A DNA stretch of 64,000 bases from [Actinomadura] parvosata subsp. kistnae (GTDB lineage: Bacteria; Actinomycetota; Actinomycetes; Streptosporangiales; Streptosporangiaceae), in the NCBI RefSeq assembly GCF_900323885.1, contig NZ_OOHJ01000015.1:1075486-1139485 (forward strand), given 5' to 3'. Shown here piece by piece: positions 50,228 through 59,176 of this stretch. The number at the start of each line of letters is the position of its first letter. Within the stretch, counting starts at the first letter, position 1. The notes below the pieces were generated by a model. The model was not told the origin of the DNA. It was given only the letters and a program-made list of their open reading frames with translations, and did not search any database. Position numbers and translations under genes: made by a program.

Positions 50228-51268
50228 ATGAGTGAGATCCGGGTCGGCCTCGTCGGTTACGGCACCGCGGGGCAGTACTTCCATGCCCCACTGATCCACG
50301 CCACCCCCGGCCTGACCCTGACGGCCGTCGTCACGCGCAACCCGGATCGCCAGGCCGAGGTCGCCGGCAGGTACGGCGCGGCGGGGGTGGCCGAGGTGGC
50401 GGACCTGTGGGAGCGGTGCGACCTCGTCGTGGTCGCCTCGCCCAACAGGACGCACGTGGCCACCGCGACCGCCGCGCTCACGCAGGGCCTGCCCGTCGTC
50501 GTGGACAAACCCCTGGCGCGCACCGCCGAGGAGGGCCGCGAGCTGGTGCGGCTGGCCAAGGAGCGCGGGCTCCTGCTCACCGTGTTCCACAACCGGCGCT
50601 GGGACGGCGACTTCCGCACCGTGCGGCAGCTGGCCGGCGAGGGGCGGCTGGGCGAGGTGCTGCGGTTCGAGTCGCGCTTCGAGCGCTGGCGGCCGGTGCC
50701 GAAGGGCGGCTGGCGCGAGTCCGGCGGCCCCGAGGAGGTCGGCGGCCTGCTCTACGACCTGGGCAGCCACCTCGTCGACCAGGCCGTGCAGCTGCTCGGC
50801 CCGGTGCGCGAGGTCTACTGCGAGAGCGACGTCCGGCGCGCGGGCGTCTCCGCCGACGACGACACCTTCATCGCCCTCACCCACGCCTCCGGCGCCCGCT
50901 CGCACCTGTGGGCCAGCTCGATGGCCGCGCGCCTCGGGCCCCGCTTCCGGGTGCTGGGCTCCTCGGCGGGCTTCGTGAAGTACGGGATGGACGTGCAGGA
51001 GGAGCGGCTGCGGGCCGGGATGACGCCCGACTCGCCGGGGTTCGGCGACGACGAGGAAGACCGCTGGGGCGTGCTCGGCACGGAGAACGAGCGGCAGATC
51101 GTGCGCACCGAGCCGGGGACGTACCTCGACTTCTACCGGGGCGTGGCGGCGGCGCTGCTCGAGGGCGCGGCGCCGCCGGTCGACCCGGGCAGCGCGGTGG
51201 ACGTGCTGGCGATCATCGAGGCGGCCCGCCTGTCGGCGACCCAGCGGATCGTGGTCCGCCTCGACTGA
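50228..51268 (+). CDS. Gfo/Idh/MocA family oxidoreductase
   Basis: A 346-residue NAD(P)-dependent oxidoreductase of sugar or cyclitol type. The Rossmann motif VGLVGYGTAGQYFHAPLI is at 5-22, the second strand VVVASPNRTHVATA and the EKP-like DKPLARTAEEGRELV (catalytic Lys in DKP) follow, and the C-terminal beta-sheet domain has GGLLYDLGSHLVDQAV, where the conserved Asp and His sit. The substrate is unknown. It starts 26 bases behind the PAC2 gene and may share its transcript. Confidence 0.93.
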   Translation: MSEIRVGLVGYGTAGQYFHAPLIHATPGLTLTAVVTRNPDRQAEVAGRYGAAGVAEVADLWERCDLVVVASPNRTHVATATAALTQGLPVVVDKPLARTAEEGRELVRLAKERGLLLTVFHNRRWDGDFRTVRQLAGEGRLGEVLRFESRFERWRPVPKGGWRESGGPEEVGGLLYDLGSHLVDQAVQLLGPVREVYCESDVRRAGVSADDDTFIALTHASGARSHLWASSMAARLGPRFRVLGSSAGFVKYGMDVQEERLRAGMTPDSPGFGDDEEDRWGVLGTENERQIVRTEPGTYLDFYRGVAAALLEGAAPPVDPGSAVDVLAIIEAARLSATQRIVVRLD

Positions 51269-51365
51269 GGCGCCTTCCGACGCGAGATGCCCTTCCGACG
51301 CGAGATGCCCTTCTGACGCGAGATGCCCCTCCCAACGCGAGGTGCCCCTTTTGGCGAGAGGCGTC
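51255..51365 (+). repeat. 18-bp tandem repeats after the Gfo/Idh gene
   Basis: Units of 18 bases with core cttccgacgcgagatgcc occur at about 51275, 51293 and 51311, followed by decayed forms ending in aacgcgaggtgcccc. The end of the gene, cctcgactgaggcgcc, resembles the unit, again including the stop codon. Confidence 0.8.
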
Positions 51366-51388
51366 CGCGAGGTGTCCGTCAGGGGCGA

Positions 51389-52180
51389 TCAGTCACGCAG
51401 GCGGGCGCGCATGGCCTCGGTGTCCGCGTCCGTCCAGCCGTTCTCGGCCAGCCAGCCCAGCGGCCCGCCGAAGCGGTCGTCGAGGACGCCGAGGAACTGC
51501 TCGATGTAGCGGGCCCGCGGCATGTGGTCGTCGGCGGGCCGCGAGTCGAGGTCGTCGCGGTAGGTGGCGCTGCCGCGCAGCCGCTTGAGTATCAGCTCCA
51601 GCCGCTCGCCCGTGGCCACGTAGTCCTCGACGATCGCCTCCCGGGTCGCGCCGGCGACCTCCAGCGCCAGCGCGCACAGCACCCCGGTACGGTCCTTGCC
51701 CGCCGCGCAGTGCACCAGCGAGGCCCCGTCGGCCAGGGCCATCGCGCGCAGCGCCGCCACCACCGAGTCGGGGCGGTCGCGCAGGTAGCCGAAGTAGAAG
51801 CCGGTCACCCGCAGCTCCTCGTCGATCACCCGCTCCGCCCACGGCAGCACCCGGTCGCCGTCGATGGTGTCGGCCTCGACGTCGGTGTGCCGACCACCCT
51901 CGGCGAACAGCGTCAGGTGGTGGTGGCGCACCTCCGGCACCCGGGTCAGCGGGCCCGGCCCCTCCAGCGCCACCTCGGCGTTGGAGCGCAGGTCCACCAC
52001 GTGCCGCAGTCTCAGCTCGCCCACCAGCAGCTCCACGTCGGCCGGCGTGAGGCCCTGCAGGTTGTCGGCGCGGAAGATCTGCCCGCGACGGGTGCGGCCA
52101 CCGTCACGAGTCGGCAGTCCGCCCAGGTCACGCGCGTTGACCGCGCCTTCCAGATCGATCCACCTCGTCATCTCGCTCAT
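51389..52180 (-). CDS. Tyrosine/dual-specificity protein phosphatase
   Basis: A 263-residue phosphatase of the bacterial tyrosine-phosphatase type (PF13350-like). The signature is HCAAGKDRTG with the catalytic Cys and Arg. It begins with INARDLGGLPT-like residues (LEGAVNARDLGGLPTRDG, RGQIFRADNL), as in related secreted and cytosolic lipid/protein phosphatases. ATG 52180 is chosen; the longer upstream frame is a shadow. The substrate may be a phosphoprotein or a phosphoinositide. It diverges from the membrane coiled-coil gene. Confidence 0.92.
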   Translation of the reverse strand: MSEMTRWIDLEGAVNARDLGGLPTRDGGRTRRGQIFRADNLQGLTPADVELLVGELRLRHVVDLRSNAEVALEGPGPLTRVPEVRHHHLTLFAEGGRHTDVEADTIDGDRVLPWAERVIDEELRVTGFYFGYLRDRPDSVVAALRAMALADGASLVHCAAGKDRTGVLCALALEVAGATREAIVEDYVATGERLELILKRLRGSATYRDDLDSRPADDHMPRARYIEQFLGVLDDRFGGPLGWLAENGWTDADTEAMRARLRD

Positions 52181-52244
52181 TATTACGACCCTATATGTCC
52201 GCCAACATGCAGCGGATTCGAGGTTCATAACGCAGCATGAACGT

Positions 52245-53117
52245 ATGGATCCACGAGCTCTGCCTCCACGGCTGGTGATCGATCCATCGCTGCACCCGGA
52301 GATCTCGGTCGAGCTGCGGTCGAGTCCACACATACTCCGCATGGCTCGGTCGGGCGCGCGAATGGACACCACACGCAATCCCGCCCTGCTCTTCGTCCTG
52401 CCCGCCTTCCTGATGTTCCTCATGATGGTGGCGGGCCCGCAAGCGTTCTTCGTGGCGAGCATGGGAGTCGGCCTGATCGTCCTGATCCGGTGGATGGCGA
52501 TGGACAGCACCTATCGATCCACCAAGCGAAGACTCCGGCTGGCGCGCGAGCACGCGAACCAGTACATCCTGCCCGAGGATCTCGACTATCCCTGCCAGCA
52601 GCTCCTGCGCCGGGCGCAGAACGCCGTCGAGGCGATCATGAGCTCGGCGGTGCACAAGGCGGGCCTGATCGACAGTATCGAGAACCAGGTGTCGCTGCCG
52701 GAGGAGGTCTGGCAGATCGCCACGCGGCTGCGGAAGCTGTCGAAGATGCACGCCGAGCACGGCAAGCTCATCCCCCGTGAGCTGCCGGCGGGCATGGAGG
52801 ACGCGTTCAAGCCGTACACCACCGCGCTCGACGCCGCCTGGACGTCGCTGTCGCAGCGCGTGCGGCACCTGGAGAAGTACGCCAAGCAGGTGCTCAAGGC
52901 GGACAAGGTCTACCATGCCCACACCCGGCTGGAGAAGCTGGCGGCCAAGACGCCGGAGTACCAGCAGCTCCTCGCCGAGACCGTGCGGGACGAGCTGGCC
53001 CACGAGCGCATCAGGGAGCTGTCGGACCAGGCGGCGCACGTGCGCAAGCTGTTCGAGGAGAGCATCCTCCAGGCCAGGCAGGCGGCCGGGGAACTGCTGC
53101 GTTCACCGCTCACGTAG
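52245..53117 (+). CDS. Membrane protein with cytoplasmic coiled coil
   Basis: A 290-residue protein of unknown function. It has two adjacent membrane helices (ALLFVLPAFLMFLMMVAG and FFVASMGVGLIVLIRWM), preceded by about 45 soluble residues and followed by some 200 residues predicted to be helical and coiled coil (KRRLRLAREHANQYILPEDL, VRHLEKYAKQVLKADKVY, TVRDELAHERIRELSDQAAHV). This layout is common in actinomycete anchor or signalling proteins. ATG 52245 has no good ribosome binding site. It overlaps the convergent NB-ARC gene by 8 bases. Confidence 0.75.
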   Translation: MDPRALPPRLVIDPSLHPEISVELRSSPHILRMARSGARMDTTRNPALLFVLPAFLMFLMMVAGPQAFFVASMGVGLIVLIRWMAMDSTYRSTKRRLRLAREHANQYILPEDLDYPCQQLLRRAQNAVEAIMSSAVHKAGLIDSIENQVSLPEEVWQIATRLRKLSKMHAEHGKLIPRELPAGMEDAFKPYTTALDAAWTSLSQRVRHLEKYAKQVLKADKVYHAHTRLEKLAAKTPEYQQLLAETVRDELAHERIRELSDQAAHVRKLFEESILQARQAAGELLRSPLT

Positions 53118-55641
53118 AGGAGGCCGCGCGCCGCAGGAGCTCCAGCGTCCTGCGCATGCCGGCCTCGTTCCCGAGGCTGCGGTAGATCTCCCTGGCCTGC
53201 TCCAGCGGCTCCACCGCGGCCCCGTGCCCGCCCGCGTTCAGGTGCGCCTCGCCGAGGTAGCGCAGGCTCCTCGCCATCCACCAGCGGTCGTCCAGCTCCT
53301 CGAACCCGCGCACCGCCCGCCGCAGCTCCCGCTCGGCCTCCTCGATCCGCCCGAGCCTGGCCAGCGCCCGCCCGGCCGACACCGCCGTCCTGGCCACCCC
53401 CCACGAGTCGGCCAGCGCGGCCAGGATCTCCTCGGCCCGCCGGACGTACTCCAGCTCGCGCAGCCCGTTGTCGGGGTCGCCGACCTCGCCCGCGGCGCGC
53501 AGGCAGCGGGCCTCCTCCCACAGCTCGCCGCGCTGCTTGAACATCTCGCCGGCCCGGTCGAGGCTGAAGCCGGCCCGGGTGAACAGGTTGGCGGCCGCCC
53601 GGTGGTCGCCGTGGCGGTACTCGCCGCGCGCCTGGGCGGCCAGCACCTCGCCGTACACGCGCAGGGTCTGGGCCTCGGAGTAACGGTTGCCCTCCCGCTT
53701 GAAGACCTCCAGGGCGTCCTCCAGCAGCTCCCTGGCCTCCTCGGTGCGGCGCTCCGCCATCCGCATCTCGGCCAGGTTGCGCTGGGTGCGAGCCATCCAC
53801 CACAGGTCGTCCTCGCCCTTGAACGCGGTGATGGCGCCGGTCAGGAAGTCCTGGGCGCGGTCGAGGTGGCCGTCGCTGAACAGGGTCATGCCGATCGTGC
53901 GCATGGCCCTGGCCGCCCACCAGGTCTCCCCCAGCTCGCCGAAGATCGCCAGGGCCCGCTCGGACTCCTCCAGCGCCTGCCGGCGCAGGCCCAGCCCGCC
54001 GTGCACGGCCGCGGCGTCGAGCAGCGCGATGGCCAGCGAGCGGCGGTCGCCGGTCTTCTCGGCCGCCTCGCGGCCGAGCTCCGCGACGACCGCCCAGTCG
54101 GCCCAGTACGCGCGCAGCGAGTGGCACAGCGAGCAGAAGGCCCGGGCCAGCCCCCACGTCAGCTCCCACAGCCGGAGCTGGTGGGCCAGGTGGATCATGG
54201 CGATGAGGGAGAGCCGCTCGGCGTTGAGCCAGTCGCCCGCCCGCAGCTGCCCGTCGGCGCCGGAGCGCCGGCCGCCCCTGCTCCAGTCCTGCGGCCAGCG
54301 GTTCTGCGCGGCCTCCTCGGCGCGGCGGCGGTAGCCGTGCAGCACCCGCTCGATGGCGGCCCTGCGCCGGTCCGGCTCGTCCTGCTCGGCCAGCTCCGCG
54401 GCGAAGACCCGGACCAGGTCGTGCAGGCGGTAACGCATCGTGCCGGTCTGGTCGGTGCCCGAGCACTCGGCGAGCTGGGCGTCCATGAGGGCTTCGAGCT
54501 GGTCGGCGCCGTCGAGGCCCGAGACGTCGAGCAGCTCGCCGGCCACCCAGCCGGGCACGTCGGGCGCGGTCAGCGCACTGAGCAGGCGTAACAGGCGGCG
54601 CTGCACGCCGGTACAGTCGTCGTAGCTGAGCTGGACGGAGGCGCGCACGCTCTTGTCCACCGTGGGCGCCACTTGGAGCAGGTCGAGGATGCGCCGCTTG
54701 TCGGCCAGCCGGCTCGCCATCTCGCGCATCGTCCACTGCTCGCGGGTGGCCAGCCGGCCGCCGCAGATGTTGATCGCCAGCGGCAGGTAGTCGCACAGCC
54801 GCACGACCTCCTTGGCGGCCTCCAGGTCCTCCACGATCCTGGCCCCGCCGGCCAGCCTGGCCAGCAGCTCCACCCCGTGCGCCTCGCTGAACTCGCCGAG
54901 CCGGGTGTCGTGCGTGCCGTTCAGGAACAGCGGGGAGCGCGAGGTGACCAGCACCGCGCAGCCGGGCTCGGCCGGGATCAGCGGCTTGACCTGCTCGGCG
55001 TCGTGCGCGTTGTCCAGGCCGATGAGGATCCTGCGGCCCTTGGTCCAGGTCAGCCAGAGCTTGCGCAGCTCCTCCAGCCCGCCGGGGTCGGTGGTCAGGC
55101 GCACGTCCAGGGCGCGCAGGAAGCCGATCAGCACCTCCTCGGGCCGTACGGAGGCGTCCACGCCGCCGCGCAGGTCGGCGTAGAGCCGGCCGTCGGGGAA
55201 CCAGCCGGCCACCTCCTGCCCGAACCTGGTCATGAGCGCCGACTTGCCGACGCCGCCGCGGCCGTACACGGAGACGACGAGAGGCGGTGACAGGTCGGTG
55301 GACCCGCGCCGGGCGGCGAACACCTCGCGCAGCTCCGCCAGCGCCTCGGCGCGGCCGGTGAAGTGCTCGGGCACGGGCGGCCACTGGTCGGGCGGCATCG
55401 TGCCCGGCTCCGGGCGGGGCCGCTCATGGGCGGGGCCGCGCGACTCGGTGGTGGCCCAGGTGGTCAGGCCGACGAGCACGGCGGCGGCCAGGGTGACGCC
55501 GATCTTGGCCGCGGGCGGGATCTCCCACTCCATGGAGGCCGTCAGCACGCTCGCAGCCGCGGCGGCCAGTCCGGCGGAGACGGGTGCCGCCCAGGGCACC
55601 TTTCTGCGGCCCGGCTTGTCCGGAAGGTTGTCCCCTGCCAA
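53110..55641 (-). CDS. Membrane-anchored NB-ARC ATPase with TPR repeats
   Basis: An 843-residue STAND protein. The start is taken as TTG 55641 because GAAGGGGG lies six bases upstream; the alternative ATG 55704 has no ribosome binding site. Two membrane helices occupy about 18-35 and 45-65 (VSAGLAAAAASVLTASM, AAKIGVTLAAAVLVGLTTWA). The NB-ARC module follows: FTGRAEALAELREVF, P-loop VYGRGGVGKSALM, Walker B RILIGLDNAHD, TSRSPLF and the LPLAINICGG motif. About 400 residues of TPR helices end the chain. No HTH or effector domain is visible. Its Shine-Dalgarno is inside a hairpin, which suggests translational control. It is a candidate sensor whose output partner is unknown. Confidence 0.87.
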   Translation of the reverse strand: MAGDNLPDKPGRRKVPWAAPVSAGLAAAAASVLTASMEWEIPPAAKIGVTLAAAVLVGLTTWATTESRGPAHERPRPEPGTMPPDQWPPVPEHFTGRAEALAELREVFAARRGSTDLSPPLVVSVYGRGGVGKSALMTRFGQEVAGWFPDGRLYADLRGGVDASVRPEEVLIGFLRALDVRLTTDPGGLEELRKLWLTWTKGRRILIGLDNAHDAEQVKPLIPAEPGCAVLVTSRSPLFLNGTHDTRLGEFSEAHGVELLARLAGGARIVEDLEAAKEVVRLCDYLPLAINICGGRLATREQWTMREMASRLADKRRILDLLQVAPTVDKSVRASVQLSYDDCTGVQRRLLRLLSALTAPDVPGWVAGELLDVSGLDGADQLEALMDAQLAECSGTDQTGTMRYRLHDLVRVFAAELAEQDEPDRRRAAIERVLHGYRRRAEEAAQNRWPQDWSRGGRRSGADGQLRAGDWLNAERLSLIAMIHLAHQLRLWELTWGLARAFCSLCHSLRAYWADWAVVAELGREAAEKTGDRRSLAIALLDAAAVHGGLGLRRQALEESERALAIFGELGETWWAARAMRTIGMTLFSDGHLDRAQDFLTGAITAFKGEDDLWWMARTQRNLAEMRMAERRTEEARELLEDALEVFKREGNRYSEAQTLRVYGEVLAAQARGEYRHGDHRAAANLFTRAGFSLDRAGEMFKQRGELWEEARCLRAAGEVGDPDNGLRELEYVRRAEEILAALADSWGVARTAVSAGRALARLGRIEEAERELRRAVRGFEELDDRWWMARSLRYLGEAHLNAGGHGAAVEPLEQAREIYRSLGNEAGMRRTLELLRRAASST

Positions 55642-55645
55642 CGAA

Positions 55646-55662
55646 CACCCCCTTCGGGGGTG
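55646..55662 (-). promoter_or_regulatory. Hairpin enclosing the Shine-Dalgarno of the NB-ARC gene
   Basis: In the minus-strand mRNA, CACCCCC and GGGGGTG form a perfect 7-bp stem with a 3-base GAA loop. The second arm and loop contain GAAGGGGG, the ribosome binding site of the TTG start at 55641. The stem would mask the site until opened. Confidence 0.55.
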
Positions 55663-55711
55663 ATTCAAGCCGATGGGGTACGACTCGCGCCAGCCATACC
55701 CCATCGTTCAC

Positions 55712-57838
55712 TCAGATTCCGATCACGTGACAGGTGGCCGTCGTCGTCTTGGTCGGGTCGCTCTCCGACGTGGCGGTGAGCTTGACCTTGGCGAGCCGGT
55801 CGCCGCCCGCCCCGCGCACGGCGTTGACGGTCACGAGCGCCTGCTTGCCGAACGCGACGGAGGCCAGGGCGTTGGGGAGCTGGGCGGTCCAGCCCTTGCC
55901 CTGCACCTCGGCCTTGAGCCGGTAGAGGTCGGACTTCAGGTACGCGCTGACGTCCTCCGGGTGCTGCCCCTGCGCCGGGGCCGCCCTGCCGGTGTTGAAC
56001 AGCGGGAACGTGCAGGTGGAGACGTTCTTCGCGGCGGGGACGCCGGCGGCGGGCAGCAGCTTGACGCCGCGCCGCTGCGGGCCCGCGCCGTCGAGCGAGC
56101 GGATCGCGACGGTGTAGGAGAGCTCGCCCGCGCGGTTGCGGTGCACGTCCGTGACGTAGAAGTGCAGGCGGTTGGCCTCGTCGACGTACTCGTACTCGCT
56201 GCCGGAGTCGGTGCCGGCGTGGAAGAGGGCGTCGGACAGCTGCCGGTAGTCGCCGATCGTGATGGGCACCTTCGTGCCGTCGGGCAGCACGTAGTCGGTC
56301 ATGCCGATGTCCTGCGGATTGGCGTCGATCACCCACTCGAACGCCGGGAGCTGCCAGCCGGTCCCGCGGTCCTCGTTCTTGGTCTTGGCCAGCAGGACGC
56401 CCGCGTCCGGGGTGAAGGAGTCGCTGCCCATGCGGTCCACGACCTCGACCGTGTAGTTCTCCCAGCCGCCGCCGTCGCAGAGCGGGTCGGTCTTGACGTC
56501 ACAGGCAGGGCTCTTGTCGCCGGTGTCGAAGGAGATGTTGACGCCGGACAGCCCGTTCTCGCCCGGTTGCACCGAGCGGGCCGTGACGCGGGCCGTGACC
56601 AGCCCCGACTCGTCCAGGGCCTCACGGGAGAGGCGCAGCACGTTCCGCTCGTCCACCATGCCGAGCTTGATCTTGTTGCGCAGCATGTGGTGGGCGCCCA
56701 TGGACGCGCCCGCGGTGGGCGGGATGAGCCAGCGGGAGTGCGGGCCGCCGGGGCCGTTGAAGCTGCCGCGGCTGAGCATCTCCCAGATGCCGGTGTACGC
56801 CCTGTTCACCGGCGTCGCGTACGGGTTGTTGTAGTTGTCGGCGATGCCCATGATGTGGCTCAGCTCGTGGGCGTAGACCGCCATGCCGGAGCTCTCGGCC
56901 TGCACCGAGTCGATGCCGAAGCGGGCGTTGGGCCAGAAGTTGGAGCCGGCCTGCCAGGAGGTCCACTCGACGTAGCGGGTGGGCGACCAGTTGGGCAGCG
57001 CGGGGTCGGGCGGCCCCCACTCGTCGGTCACGTCCTCCTTCGTGGGGAACTTCATCATCCCGAACTCCTGCCACGTGGACGACTCGTCCTGGCCGGCGCT
57101 CAGGTAGAAGACGAAGTCGAACTGCGCGGCCACGTCCGGGCCGACGGCGGCGAGCCAGGCGGCGTTCCCGTCGGTCCGCAGGTTCCTGGTGCAGGTGTCA
57201 CCGGCGGGGCAGGAGCCGCGCTGGTACTCCATGGCGTACTCGTGGTCCTTGCCGGGCATCGTGTACGGCCCGAACCCGGTCAGGTCCACGCCGATGCGCC
57301 CGCCGGAGTCCTCCATCCAGTACTCGTGGATGGTGTGCCCCTTGTTGAGGTCGTTCGGGGTGTTGAGGAAGTTCTGGTAGAACGTCGCGACCTGGTCGCG
57401 GGGGACGTCGTGGGCCTCGGCGCTCGGGTTGCCGTAGACGGTGGAGCCCTTGGGCTGGGTCACCACGAACGGCTGGTTGGGGTAGTCGAGCAGGACCAGC
57501 GCGCCCTTGAACGTGCGCTGCGAGCCCTTGACCGAGGGGTCGTTCCACTTGGTGCCGGGCGGCCTCTTGTAGTCCGCCCACGTCATGTTGTCGGGGTTCT
57601 CCCAGTTCTGGGGGTCGATGGGCTTGATGCCGCCCGATAAGGGGCGGGTGCGCAGGGCCTGGGCGTCGTCGAGAGGGGTGTCCGACTGCCAGGGCTGCGT
57701 CTGGGGCCAGTGGTTCAGCCGCCACGGTTGCTCGGGGTCCTCGGGGGGTGCTGCGGAAGCGGGGGTCGCCATCAGGCTCACCGGGATCAGCACGATGGCC
57801 GCCAGCAAACCCTTCAGCAGCTTCTTCGGGGCGTTCAC
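55712..57838 (-). CDS. Secreted M6-family (immune inhibitor A-like) metalloprotease
   Basis: A 708-residue exported zinc protease starting at GTG 57838. The signal peptide is MNAPKKLLKGLLAAIVLIPVSLMATPASA. The catalytic zinc site is VYAHELSHIMGIADNYN (HExxH), flanked by the M6-type fold (GALVLLDYPNQPFVV near 110, GRIGVDLTGFGPYTMPGKDHEY). The last 200 residues form C-terminal beta-rich domains with a Cys pair in TCTFPLF and TATCHVI. Members degrade host or environmental proteins, such as antimicrobial peptides. It diverges from the PucR gene through a region of inverted repeats. Confidence 0.93.
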   Translation of the reverse strand: MNAPKKLLKGLLAAIVLIPVSLMATPASAAPPEDPEQPWRLNHWPQTQPWQSDTPLDDAQALRTRPLSGGIKPIDPQNWENPDNMTWADYKRPPGTKWNDPSVKGSQRTFKGALVLLDYPNQPFVVTQPKGSTVYGNPSAEAHDVPRDQVATFYQNFLNTPNDLNKGHTIHEYWMEDSGGRIGVDLTGFGPYTMPGKDHEYAMEYQRGSCPAGDTCTRNLRTDGNAAWLAAVGPDVAAQFDFVFYLSAGQDESSTWQEFGMMKFPTKEDVTDEWGPPDPALPNWSPTRYVEWTSWQAGSNFWPNARFGIDSVQAESSGMAVYAHELSHIMGIADNYNNPYATPVNRAYTGIWEMLSRGSFNGPGGPHSRWLIPPTAGASMGAHHMLRNKIKLGMVDERNVLRLSREALDESGLVTARVTARSVQPGENGLSGVNISFDTGDKSPACDVKTDPLCDGGGWENYTVEVVDRMGSDSFTPDAGVLLAKTKNEDRGTGWQLPAFEWVIDANPQDIGMTDYVLPDGTKVPITIGDYRQLSDALFHAGTDSGSEYEYVDEANRLHFYVTDVHRNRAGELSYTVAIRSLDGAGPQRRGVKLLPAAGVPAAKNVSTCTFPLFNTGRAAPAQGQHPEDVSAYLKSDLYRLKAEVQGKGWTAQLPNALASVAFGKQALVTVNAVRGAGGDRLAKVKLTATSESDPTKTTTATCHVIGI

Positions 57839-57859
57839 GGATCGACGGTATAGACGTTA

Positions 57860-57914
57860 TTGACGGAGATCACCGAGCAGTTGTAGGGAAGACACGTAGT
57901 TCCCTTTCCGTCAA
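57860..57914. promoter_or_regulatory. Two inverted repeats between the M6 protease and PucR genes
   Basis: Outer arms TTGACGGA (57860-57867) and TCCGTCAA (57907-57914) are perfect 8-bp complements; the second ends directly before the PucR start. Inner arms AGGGAA (57885-57890) and TTCCCT (57900-57905) are 9 bases apart. TTGACG at 57860 and TAGGGA at 57884 could be the -35 and -10 of pucR. A regulator binding these would control both genes. Confidence 0.4.
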
Positions 57915-59114
57915 ATGACGAAATTTCCACGTGAAGGTGGGGTTGTGGCGGATCTTCAGCGGGCCGTCGACGAGCTCGCCGCCCGGCTCGACCGCCCGCT
58001 CCTGCTGGAGGACCGCGTCCAGCGCGTCGTGGCGTACAGCGAGCAGAGCGGCGCCATGGACGACGTGCGCCGCGACTCCATCCTGCGCCGGCACACCGCG
58101 CCCGAGGTGCGGCAGTGGCTGCGGGCGGCGGGCATCCACGAGGCCGCCGCGCCCCTGCGCACGCCCGGCGCGCCGCACCTCGGCCTGCTGCCGCGCGTCT
58201 GCGTGCCGATCAGGCACGCGGACGGGCTGCTCGGGTTCCTGTGGCTCATCGACGCGCAGCCGCCCATGACGGACGCCGGGGTCGCCGAGGCGGCCGCCGC
58301 CGCGCCCGGGCTGGCCCTGGCCCTGTTCCACGAGAGCCTGGCCAGCGGGCTCGCCTCGCACCGCGAGCTGGAGGCGGTGACCGGGCTGCTGCTCGGCGAC
58401 CGCGAGGCCGCCAGGGAGGCCGCCGAGCAGCTCATCGAGGCCGGCGCGTTCCCGCAGGCGCAGCCGGTCGGCGTGCTGGTGGCCAGGCCGCGCGCGGCCG
58501 AGCCCGACGACGCGCTCAGGCTGGCGCTGGAGCAGGGGCTGCTCGCGCTGCGGCGGCGGCTGAGCGGGCACCATCCGCTGCACCTGGTGCGCTACGACCA
58601 CGCCGTGCTGCTCACGGCCGGGCCGCCGGTCGCCGCCGACGACCTGCACGCGGCCATGCCGGTGCCGGTGGTGGTGGGGGTCGGGCGGGCCCGGCCGGGG
58701 CTGGCGCAGGCGGCGGGGTCGTACCGGGAGGCCAGGCACGCGGCCGAGGTGGCCGCGCGGGTGCCGGGGCTGGGGCGCAGCGCCGAGTGGGCCCGGCTGG
58801 GCGTGTACCGGATGCTCAGCGCGCGGCCCGACCAGGAGCTGCATCCGGGGCTCGAAGGGCTGCTCGGCGACGCGCAGTACCTGCCGCTGCTGGAGACGCT
58901 GGAGACGTACCTGGATCTGGCGGGCAGCGCGGTGGCGACCTCGCGGGCGCTGCGGCTGCACCGCACGTCGCTGTACTACCGGCTGCAGCGGGTGGAGGAG
59001 CTGGCGCGCACGGACCTGAAGGACGGCGGGGAGCGGCTGGCGCTGCATCTCAGCCTCAAGCTGGCGCGGCTGTCGGGGCGCTACCTACCTAGGGATTCAC
59101 ATGGTTCACCTTGA
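57915..59114 (+). CDS. PucR/CdaR family transcriptional regulator
   Basis: A 399-residue regulator with the domain order of the PucR family: an N-terminal GAF-like sensing region (RVQRVVAYSEQSG near 36-48, RVCVPIRHADGLLGFLWLID near 92-111), a GGDEF-like central part and a C-terminal HTH_30 (YLDLAGSAVATSRALRLHRTSLYYRLQRVEEL). Such proteins control purine, sugar-acid or amino-acid metabolism. It precedes the amidohydrolase-like gene in the same direction, so that gene is the likely target. ATG 57915 is next to the inverted repeat; GTG 57945 is a possible alternative. Confidence 0.9.
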   Translation: MTKFPREGGVVADLQRAVDELAARLDRPLLLEDRVQRVVAYSEQSGAMDDVRRDSILRRHTAPEVRQWLRAAGIHEAAAPLRTPGAPHLGLLPRVCVPIRHADGLLGFLWLIDAQPPMTDAGVAEAAAAAPGLALALFHESLASGLASHRELEAVTGLLLGDREAAREAAEQLIEAGAFPQAQPVGVLVARPRAAEPDDALRLALEQGLLALRRRLSGHHPLHLVRYDHAVLLTAGPPVAADDLHAAMPVPVVVGVGRARPGLAQAAGSYREARHAAEVAARVPGLGRSAEWARLGVYRMLSARPDQELHPGLEGLLGDAQYLPLLETLETYLDLAGSAVATSRALRLHRTSLYYRLQRVEELARTDLKDGGERLALHLSLKLARLSGRYLPRDSHGSP

Positions 59115-59144
59115 TTGCGGTGATGTCACGCATTCACGTTTAAT

Positions 59145-59155
59145 GCCCTGAGGGC
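59145..59155 (+). other. Short GCCCT/AGGGC palindrome in the PucR-amidohydrolase spacer
   Basis: Five-base perfect arms around one base (GCCCT and AGGGC), in an AT-rich context with TAAT on both sides, 22 bases before the next start. It could be an RNA hairpin or a regulator half-site pair; too short to assign. Confidence 0.3.
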
Positions 59156-59176
59156 TAATTCTGACGGGGAGTAGGA

